Shown here piece by piece: positions 56,150-64,000 of a DNA stretch of 64,000 bases. The first letter of the stretch is position 1; each line of letters opens with the position of its first letter. Position numbers and translations under genes: made by a program. The notes beneath the pieces were generated by a model that was given only the letters and a program-made list of their open reading frames with translations, was not told the DNA's origin and made no database searches. The DNA is taken from positions 379,750,706-379,814,705 of the forward strand of contig NC_085137.1 in the NCBI RefSeq assembly GCF_035046485.1. Direction: 5' to 3'. Origin of the DNA: Aedes albopictus (taxonomy: Eukaryota; Arthropoda; Insecta; Diptera; Culicidae).

Positions 56150-56970
56150 AACCATGCAAAAGATTACAAAAATCGGCGCATTTTGATATGTCGAATGATG
56201 GGGCTTGGCTCAGTTTTATATATGACCAGTTCTATCGATGCTGGTTTGAATCACTGAAATGGCCATAACTCCGGAACGCCTTGACCGATCCAAACCATTC
56301 TTAATAGCAAACAATGCGGTGAAATTTCGGTTCAATTCGTGCTAAAATCCGCTAAATCGGCCAATGTGAAATGTCCTAAAAGTGCGTGGCCTTTTTTGTT
56401 CACAGACATACATACACACAAACATGCAGTGCTGAAAAATTCATTTCTTCATATCTAAATTCAATCACCTACAGCTCATTTTAGAAGCTGAACCTGAGAA
56501 TATGGTATATGAAAAACTTGTGCGGCTAAACCAATTCTGCAAGAAAGTCACGGAAAAACCGCTATTTTTTGAATATTTAAGGTAAATGTCACGGACTACC
56601 TTCGAAAAATGCAAATGATATTCACGGTGAATATCATTGAGCATTTTTCAAAGGTTGTCCGTGACATTTACCTTAAATATTCGAAAAATAGCGGTTTTTC
56701 CGTGACTTTCTTGCAGAACTGGCTTAACCGCACAAGTTTTTCATATACCATATTCTCAGGCTCAGCTTCTAAAATGAGCTGTAGGTGGTTGAATTTAGAT
56801 ATGACGAAATGAAATTTTCAGCACTGCATACATGTACACAGACATCATCTCAATTCGTCGAACTCAGTTGATTGGAATATTTGACTTGACCCTTCGAGCC
56901 TTCTATCGAAAATTCGTTTTTTGAGTGAATATATAGCGTTTCAGTACACTTTGGTGTACGAGAAAGGCAA
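56150..56970 (+). repeat. Dispersed repeat split by a palindrome
   Basis: It contains CCATAACTCCGGAACGCC, ACACAGACATCATCTCAATT and TTGGTGTACGAGAAAGGCA, blocks that look like parts of one dispersed repeat interrupted at CAAACAT / ATACATG by the 400-bp palindrome. Class uncertain. Confidence 0.5.
56427..56826. mobile_element. 400-bp near-perfect palindrome (foldback MITE)
   Basis: Starts CAGTGCTGAAAA and ends TTTTCAGCACTG. The two halves, about 200 bp each, are inverted copies with few differences and almost no spacer; the centre lies near 56625. A transcript would form one long hairpin. No coding capacity; the frame 56609-56812 is one half of it. The target duplication is ambiguous because the ends are extended by chance symmetry (GCAGTG / CACTGC). 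Confidence 0.85.
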
Positions 56971-56999
56971 AAACATCGAATCAAAAATTATTATTTTTT

Positions 57000-58785
57000 G
57001 TGCTTTTTGGAAGTTATGGTAGTTTTCTTGACTATCTTGGTATCTTCGTGCATTGCATACGATATACACTGCTGTCATCATTATCTCAATACCGCTAAAA
57101 AAAATTGCACAAGTTAATGTGCAAACTCCGCATATGACAGTTCAGAATAAACTCCTAGCTACGTCAATGGGCGTGATGGTTAGAGGAACGAAAGCAAATA
57201 TTTGACTATGAAGCACGGCCCTTCGGCGTGCTGCTTTTGCTTGTATCTGCTTTTTGGTTTTTATCGTGTCTTTCATTTTCCTTGGCGATGAAGCTATCTA
57301 CTGGTAGGTCGTTTTTTTTTCACCCAAGAATTTCGAAAAATTTCCAAAGTCCCGTTCGTTCCTATATCTATAAAAACAGGCACGTGTTCAAAGGACTCTC
57401 AAACACAATTTGGTCCTTCCTTCCGCGGCAGCCCTGCAATCTCGATGTCAGTGCCCTCCGGGAGAAGAGAAGGAATCTAAATTAAGACGTAAATGAAATC
57501 TGCCGTTGATTTGATGTTCGAGTTCTTGAATACAGAGGTTGATGGGCGAGGGGTGCTTCCTCGGAGGAGGGGATGATAATAAAGTGAAGTTTTTGATTTA
57601 ATGACGGTACGGCTCAGTGTGTGCCTGATGTCAAGAATGTGCTCCAAATTACCGAGTAGATTTCCCAGAATGGCAGGCCATTACAGTTAATGGAGAATGT
57701 TCACGCAATTGTCATTCCAGCAGTTAAATTAACCTGTTGAGGCGTGTTTAATGGAAATTTCTGTCATTTTCTATTACACGCCATCAGGGCGATTTCTCAA
57801 TCCACAGCAGCAAAATTGCAAATAACTCCGATTAAATGGAGAAGACGTTTGATGATCCCATCGCAATTCAGTTCGCGCAAAAAGCCGATTTCCATTTCCA
57901 GGTCAAATTATATGCCAAAGACCCCGAGAAGCAAAAAAGCGAAAGAAAAAAAATCGACTGCAAATATTACACAACAAAACACATCAGAATCGCTCCACGC
58001 CAATAATTGCACATGAATCGCGAAATGAAAATCCGATCGATCGATGACGAAGACCGCCGCACTATTCGATTGGCCACGCGAAACGAAAAGCCCCCTTTTG
58101 TGTTATAGCAATTGGTGCTGGTCGGTCGGTCCGTCGCGACGTCGTCGTGGTGGTGACCAAAAGAGTACTCTAGCATCACTAGGTATAGCGCACCCACCGA
58201 CCGTGGAAAAGTGGACCCCAACGAACCAGAAAGCATTTGAAAGCAAACAACACCATTATTGGCATTTGAAGCGCGTCCACTGTGCTCTGGCTGGGTGCCC
58301 CACAAGTCGCAATCGGAATCCAAATCACTACCTACCACCGTATCGCATCGCAACCGTTGTTGGTAGGTACCCGTAGTGTGACTTGGTTTGGTTTGGATGA
58401 TGCAGCTACGCTGATGATGATGATGCGGATCGTCGATCGCTGTGGGGGATGGTAAATGAGAAGAGGGGGTTCTGGTGACTGGAGTGACTTGGAACTGACC
58501 TCAATCTGCATTCATGGCTGGCCGGCAGAATGGCTCAATTCGATTTTACTTGCTCTCGTTTTGTGTTCGGTTTACAGAATATGGCGGTAGATGCATTATG
58601 AGGGTTCATCTTCGGTGGAACAATTAGGAATCCATAGATACACTGTTATTTCAGCAAATGTGTTTGTAGAACACTTTAGCAACTGGATGCGGTAAAATAC
58701 CCAATTGTTCACATTCATAATTATATTATAAAACCGAACCTGAACTATTCCACTAGGGATATCACCACATCATCACATACTTATC
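57000..58785. other. Apparently single-copy non-coding DNA
   Basis: GC-richer around 57900-58500. Overlapping frames on both strands (57967-58376) lack domains. A GATGAT run lies near 58410-58425. Likely host intergenic or intronic DNA. Confidence 0.4.
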
Positions 58786-58799
58786 GTCAATGTTTCTAC

Positions 58800-60095
58800 G
58801 GGTCAATCGAGCTGGTAATGCAGCCTGGGTACTGTTGTTCTTCTGACTTCAGCTAGAATGAGGATGTACGTACCGAGCATCTGTTCACCAAGGAGGTGCG
58901 GCTCAAATAGCGTCTGTTCTGGCATCCAGCAGCTGAATATGAAATGCTCCTCCATCGCAAGCTAAACCTAAGGCGGCAGCCTTACCATTGTGGATAGAGG
59001 ACAAAAGGCCAACAACATACTGTTCTCTAAACCCAAAAACCGTTCCAAAAACTGGAAATAAAAATGATTATGAGCTTATTCAACAAAAACGACTTTTAGC
59101 ACGAAACGACGGACAAGAATTTAAGCTAGAGCCGTATGAAGCTTGAAATCTTAGGACTGAGTGAAGTCTATTATTGGCCGAACTTTGGAAAACACAGATG
59201 AACATCGGTTCTAGTTCTGTAATACTGTGGCCTATGAGGCAAACACACTCCACGTCATTCCTACGCTGCGCTAATGAACCTTTAAATGAGAGGATAACTG
59301 TGGCCAGATTCAGAATACGGGTTCGAAACCTTACCATGATCCAATGTTAGCAGGGATATCAAGTTCCTTAGAGCGACTTCCACGCAACGGTTGGTTCCGA
59401 CAACTCGGACTATAAGCACGTCATGCTACGTCATGATCTCGGAGAAATGTGCGAGATCGGAGAGCTGTTTGCAGAGTTTTGTAGCAAAAATGTCATGTTA
59501 ACTCAGGGATCGCTTTTTCTAATGGGTGAATGGACCTCATCGGCAGCAGCCGAAAATTGAGACGGCCGCGCATTGACAGGTTCCATCGATAGGTAAAGAA
59601 AATCGGGCACCGGTTCATCACACGTCGACTGAAAGACGCTGCGGTGAAAAGGTGCTTCGTCGAGAACCTGGAGAACCGTACTGCGGATTATTCCGGTAGG
59701 TGTAAGCGTAGAAGCTCAATGAAGCGCCATCAAAAACGATTTCATCACCAGCGGCGAGAACAATTTGGGTGAGCTACGCACTACAGGGAAAACAGTAGAT
59801 CGCAGCACCTGGAGGAAGATAGAGGAGTGAAAGAGCGGCGTTGGCGATAGAGCGAGCAAAAACACGAGGAGCCAAACTCGTAGCCCGTTAGCGCTATTCG
59901 GCTTCCGAGAAGTAAATGAAACGCTCCTGTAGACGAGACAAAAGAGCTTGAGTTGTCTCGCTAGCCGACGAAGGAGATAAATCCGCCAATGCCGGCGAAA
60001 TTCGTCTCCGCTCGATGTCTTACGTCGCCTTAGTGAGACTAAGATGAATTCTATGATGCCCGCGAAAGACACATCTGTACAGCTATTGACCGGCC
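58800..60095 (+). pseudogene. Decayed RTE-type retrotransposon (endonuclease region)
   Basis: Patches in shifting plus-strand frames follow the order of an RTE-type ORF. Near 59135-59220 is LEILGLSEVYYWPNFGKHR. Near 59309-59345 is RFRIRVRNLTMIQC. Near 59395-59570 is GSDNSDYKHVM, then GELFAEFC, then a degenerate stretch where the Asp-His region should be. Near 59915-60060 are VNETLL, a degraded RRDKR block and RRLSETKMN. Many stops and frameshifts. It belongs to the same broad type as the fragment at 50743-51826, but there is no overlap to compare. Antisense frames here are shadows. Confidence 0.65.
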
Positions 60096-60141
60096 CCGGC
60101 TAACCATACCAAACATGAATTCTACTTATCAAACAATGTCA

Positions 60142-60737
60142 TTATCTAGTGGTAGTGGTAGTGACTAGGCTAACCCCTTCGCGAGAAGCTAGTAGGGAAG
60201 GAGGAGAAAAGAGAAGTTGTACACGCAGTGAAAGCGTTGGAAATCCGAGTCCCTCCCCAACTAGTTTGTCAGGTGAGGTAGTGCACGGAGCATGGTTAAT
60301 GAGGGTCATCAGCAAAAAACGAGATGGACTCGCTGAGATAGAGGTGGCATAGCAGCTTGGCTCCATCATTGACTTGCGACCTCGAAGTCCAAAATCAGCA
60401 AGAACCTCAAACAGACCCTGTTGCGACTTCGAAAGTAAATTACCGAAGCCAAGCAAGACCATGAGAAACTAATGGAAACTGAAGGAATGGCGGGACCCCT
60501 CGAAGACAGAGGCTACGGCGTCTACTCAGACGGAGGCTTTCGCCGTCGCAGGTATCCCAAAAAGTGCGGCGGATGCGACGGGTTCTGACAAGCAGTCGCA
60601 AAAGTGGGTGAGGTAGCCGTCAGGTGAGGAGCTATCAAGTGGTGCAACCGACGTGCGCAGTATCAGACGTACTCGTACGGGCGAGATGAGCCTGTAGCTG
60701 AAGCGCGAGAAGGAACACAAGGGCGCCGCCTACACGC
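60142..60737 (+). pseudogene. R1-clade element, ORF1 5' part (before insertion)
   Basis: Degenerate plus-strand patches such as TQTEAFAVAGIP (about 60515-60552) and RTRTGEMSL then LKREKEHKGAAYTQ (about 60668-60737) match the pre-zinc-finger part of R1-clade ORF1. The frame continues after a 1.9-kb interruption at about 62656 with LAEEVLGEGVEPSHM. Stops within show it is dead. Confidence 0.55.
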
Positions 60738-62110
60738 AAAACAAGAAAAGCTACCAAAAATTGAGATATGCCTTTTCTACCAATGTATGTATTGAAAACG
60801 TACAGAAAATGTGATAAATCATAATCCATTCGTTGTATTAAGATGCGCTACACGGTTCCATAGCTTCCATACCACTACACACAAACACCTCCATTCAAAC
60901 CCGAGAAGTTGAACCGGGTTGCGTCTAAAAATAACTTTCGCTTCGCTGCTAAGCTTCGCGTCCTATTGTCTACATGGAATTTTCCACTTGCAAACAGCAA
61001 CCTGCTGGATGCGGGCTTTTCAGTGCACAATGGGTCTAGAGTCGTATTTACGAAGACAAAAATGTTTCTGCCAAGTTCTGCCAAGTTCTGTCATTTCTTT
61101 TTTTTTTTTTCATTATTGTGAAATGATTACGGTCAATCAAATCTGCTGATTAATTATTCTCTATACAATATCAGAATGTTTTACAAAGTTATAGCAAATT
61201 TACAAAAATAAAACATTCGATTGATTTGATTGATTTCTCTCTATTAAAGAGACTTTCAGCCCTTGGATAAAACATTCGAATCATTAGAACTTTTTGAAAA
61301 GTTTTCAATAAATTGCAACTTTTTTGTCTTTGGTCATATTTTAGTCGAGTCCAACGATACATGAAGACCAATACATTAGTCACAAACTTTCAAAATTTAA
61401 TTTAATTCGGTACGCTTAGTCCTAAGGTACAGTAATTTGATAAACGGAAGTCAAAAACTAGTACTTCGTTTAATTGCTATATCTCTGGATCAAGTGAACC
61501 GAATGAAATGCGACATTGCACAATTATGACTAATACATAGCTCTTTGAAAAACCTTTGACTTGACTTAGACACGTTCAAAGAAAACAAACTTACAGCTTG
61601 TTGATTACTTCACGAAAAAATATCAATCATTTGCAAATGTGTAGCTAGCGCCGCCTAGTGGGCCATTAACTGTAAGCCCTTGACTCACTTAACAACGTTG
61701 TCGAAGACACCAACTTTCTAAGTGGTGAGAGTCCTGAGATATATGAAATTTAGAATTTGCCGTTTATTGGTGGAATTTCTAATTAAACAATCCATCACCA
61801 TCCATCATGGCATAGCAAATAAAATTATTAGAAAGCAGATTTTTGAATCAGTTTAACCAGACGAACCACCCTAACATAACAATAATAGGGAATAGGGTCA
61901 ACAATTGAAAATAAACTTTCTAAAACACAATATGTGTCTAAAAAGGGGCCGGATCACAACGTCCGAGGCCATACAGTCCCGGACATTAAGTCGCGTTTTT
62001 TTGCGAAATAGCGTCCAAAAGTTAGGATGCGTCATAATATCCTATGTGCCTTCTTTCCTTGGACTTCGTGGCGTATCTGCAAGTTCGGACGTTATGCCCC
62101 GAAAAAATGC

Positions 62111-62136
62111 GCCATAAAGTCCTGGGACTTTATGGC
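62111..62136. repeat. Perfect palindrome with 12-bp arms
   Basis: GCCATAAAGTCC, then TG, then the exact complement. It sits among several imperfect GGACNTTATG or CGTCATAA motifs, so the area looks built from variants of one short symmetric motif. Confidence 0.8.
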
Positions 62137-62309
62137 CTCGGACGTTATGATACTGCGCCGTCTAAAAACTTAAGGCTGAAGCATAAACAGTTTTGTCTTC
62201 GCAAATACGGCTCTGGACCCATTGTGCAGTGTGGCGGCTGTATCACTTCCATCACCAACCCACGTTCGTGTTGATCATGATGGGTTTCAGCCTCTTTTCT
62301 ATACATGTG

Positions 62310-62390
62310 CAGTTATAGCCGTGCTGGTTAGAGCGCAGGATACTGTGTATCATCATGATTGTGTCTCGGTTCGATTCCCGTCGCCGCACG
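62310..62390 (+). repeat. tRNA-like SINE head
   Basis: Box A-like TAGCCGTGCTGGTTAGAGC and box B-like CGGTTCGATTCCCG on the plus strand with a normal spacing. The acceptor arm does not close properly, so it is a SINE-type derivative, not a tRNA gene. Confidence 0.55.
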
Positions 62391-62655
62391 TATTTCTTTT
62401 TAAATATGTATTGGTATTTGATGCCGCCGCTGCTGCCATGATCAGTCTAAAAATAGAACAAATAATGAGAAACCAGTGCGACAGAGCACACGCACACATG
62501 CGAAATTTTCCTTTTCCAGATTCTAGGAAGCCAATACAATTTTTGGTATACTGCCACCTACCAATTTTTGTATTTGCAAGGCCCTAATACAATATTTGTA
62601 TATGTTTCATACCCAATTGTATTAGAATCTGCCAATCTCAGGTTGCGTGATACAA

Positions 62656-63162
62656 GAGGCTGGCAGAAGAGGTCCTTGGTGAGGGCGTTGAGCCCTCACA
62701 CATGAGGCAACCCTGAAGGTCGAAGACATAGATGAGATCACCGAAGTGGAAAAGCTCGTCACGGTATTGCAGCAACAGTGTGAGGTACAGGTGGCCGCAG
62801 CAGCCGTTAGGCTACGGAAGGGGCCAGCAGGGACACAGGTAGCTTTGGTTCAGCTACCTGTGGCGGACGTCAAAAAGTCCGTTAAGGTTGGGAGGATAAA
62901 GGTAGGCTGGTGCGTATGTCATCTGACGTTCCACGAGCCACCGGAGGTTTGCTTTAGGTGTCTGGAACCAAGACACAAGACATGGGACTACAAAGGCCCT
63001 GACAGGCGCAAACAGTGCAGGAGATGCGGCACCGAAGGCCATAAGGCACAATGCTGCACGAATCCGATTTGTCTGATTTGTACCGGGAAATCCGTGAACA
63101 ACAGACATCTAACGGGTGGTCCAAGGTGTCCGGCCTTCAACAAAGCCGCAGTGAACAAATAA
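62656..63162 (+). pseudogene. R1-clade element, ORF1 3' part with zinc knuckles
   Basis: After a frameshift near 62703 the frame reads LKVEDIDEITEVEKLV, then QVALVQLP and VGRIKVGWCVCHL. Zinc-knuckle sequences follow: CFRCLEPRHKTWDY (last Cys lost to Tyr), CRRCGTEGHKAQCC and CLIC. This is the C-terminal region of R1-clade ORF1 nucleic-acid-binding proteins. ORF2 begins in another frame while this one is still open, the usual overlap in R1 elements. The frame is open to 63162, but the element is broken upstream. Confidence 0.75.
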
Positions 63163-63164
63163 CA

Positions 63165-63964
63165 GGGCACGTAACGCAGCTGAGCCTGAATCACTGTGAC
63201 GCGACTCAGCAACTGCTTTGTAAGACGGTTACTGAGTGGAGGCGGATATCGCCATCATATCGAACCCATTCCGAGGTACCCGCCGGCAACGGCAAATGGG
63301 TCACGGATATGTCCATAAAAATGGACGACGGGTAAATACTACGTCCAGGAGTGGGTGTCTACTACCTATGAGGGCTTCGTGGTCGCCAAAGTAAAAGGGG
63401 TCTTCTTCTGTAGCTGTTATACGCCTCCGCGATGGCCGATCGAGCAGTTCACGCAGATGCTGAACCGCATGACGACCATGCTAACAGGATGAATGTCGGT
63501 GGTAATAGCGGGTGACTTTGATGCCTGGGCCGTGGAATGGGGAAGCCGTTGTTAGATGTCGACTTGGCTCATGTACCTACAGTACCTTTAGTCGAAATGA
63601 TGTGGAGTCGATTATTGGCGTGACTTTTTGTAGTCCCGGCCTAACAAGTAGTTTGAACTGGAGAGTAGACGACAGCTGCAGCGCCGCAAAAGCAAGCAAA
63701 AAGGTCTGCTTCGAGGGTCTCTGTCAGAGCGCCAATGCGAACCAGTGGGGTGATGCATACAGGTTCGTGATGGCCAAGACGAGAGGTGTAATGGCTCCTA
63801 CAGAGCAATCTCCAGAGATGTTGGAGGGGATCATCAAGGAGCTTTTTCCGCGTCATGATCCTAGTCCTTGGCCTCCTTTCGTAGGACAGCCGGGGACTGG
63901 AGCTGGCGATGAGGGGTGGCAAATTCCACCAATGTGGAACTTGCGGGGTAGCAAATTCCCTTAG
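63165..63964 (+). pseudogene. R1-clade element, ORF2 (endonuclease to pre-RT linker), decayed
   Basis: Endonuclease patches: TQLSLNHCDATQQLL (63175-63220) corresponds to the LQLNLNHCEAAQ start, GKWVTD follows, then YTPPRWPIEQF and VVIAGDFDAWAVEWGS (63500-63545, catalytic N of GDFN changed to D). Later, WGDAYRFVMAKTRGVMAPTE and ELFPRHDPSPWPP (63750-63880) are the linker before RT. The frame shifts several times and stops occur (for example at 63490). RT itself should follow but the reading becomes unrelated near the window end. Confidence 0.7.
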
Positions 63965-64000
63965 CGTGAGACGAAGTTCCGAACCTGGTCTTAAAAGTAG

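Larger units (their letters stand above)
60738..62655. other. 1.9-kb insertion within the R1 remnant, content mixed
   Basis: AT-rich to 61890, no coding domain. Includes a poly-T run at 61098-61110, a block at 61900-62170 with repeated GGACGTTATG-like motifs and a perfect 26-bp palindrome (62111-62136), and a tRNA-like SINE head at 62310-62390. Termini of the insertion are not resolved; ACAAGA occurs at both junctions. Confidence 0.4.

Overview
The window is non-coding, repeat-dominated DNA from an insect, almost certainly an Aedes mosquito (Ae. aegypti or a close relative). The evidence is a Feilai-like tRNA-derived SINE, I-, R1- and RTE-clade non-LTR retrotransposons, many MITEs, and long fields of degenerate GGAATTCC-type minisatellite. 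I find no host protein-coding gene with convincing exons. The only intact long reading frames are the two ORFs of one LINE. Stretches that look single-copy (about 2.7-4.9, 6.4-9.2, 25.3-26.5, 27.3-28.3, 36.3-38.9, 47.9-48.4 and 57.0-58.8 kb) are best read as intronic or intergenic host DNA.

Layout. 0-2.7 kb: hairpin repeat, SINE, decayed R1-clade remnant. 4.9-6.4 kb: an almost perfectly homogeneous 52-copy, 24-bp tandem array. 9.2-11.3 kb: nested inverted-repeat elements rich in the hexamer ATCGTA. 11.7-12.7 kb: about seven copies of a 150-bp tandem repeat abutting a truncated SINE. 13-17.2 kb: small MITEs, a 10-bp degenerate minisatellite and a SINE. 17.2-23.3 kb: two copies of a Harbinger-like MITE, one of them nested with a pogo-like MITE inside a 3.8-kb hAT-like foldback element. 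28.4-36.2 kb: degenerate minisatellite field holding SINEs and a palindromic tRNA-bearing element that is itself split by a 913-bp MITE. 38.9-45.1 kb: a full-length I-clade LINE with target-site duplication, Inr/DPE promoter and intact ORFs. 45.5-47.9 kb: a non-autonomous Transib-like element whose ends are CACAGTG. 49.3-50.7 kb: degenerate tandem array with heat-shock-element spacing. 50.7-51.8 kb: 5'-truncated RTE copy. 51.8-54.9 kb: a second minisatellite field with a hAT MITE and a hammerhead-ribozyme-like motif. 55.7-57 kb: dispersed repeat carrying a 400-bp near-perfect palindrome. 58.8-64 kb: decayed RTE-type and R1-type elements, the R1 copy split by a 1.9-kb insertion.

How the parts relate. 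Several long inverted repeats hold an insertion in one arm only, so the other arm records the empty site. This directly proves TA target duplication for the 913-bp and 194-bp MITEs and gives a relative order of insertions. The items most worth laboratory attention are the tRNA-carrying palindrome, the hammerhead-like motif, the 24-bp array (which contains about 50 Dorsal/kB-like decamers), the HSE-like array and the apparently intact LINE. Family names come from recognised motifs and termini, not from database searches.
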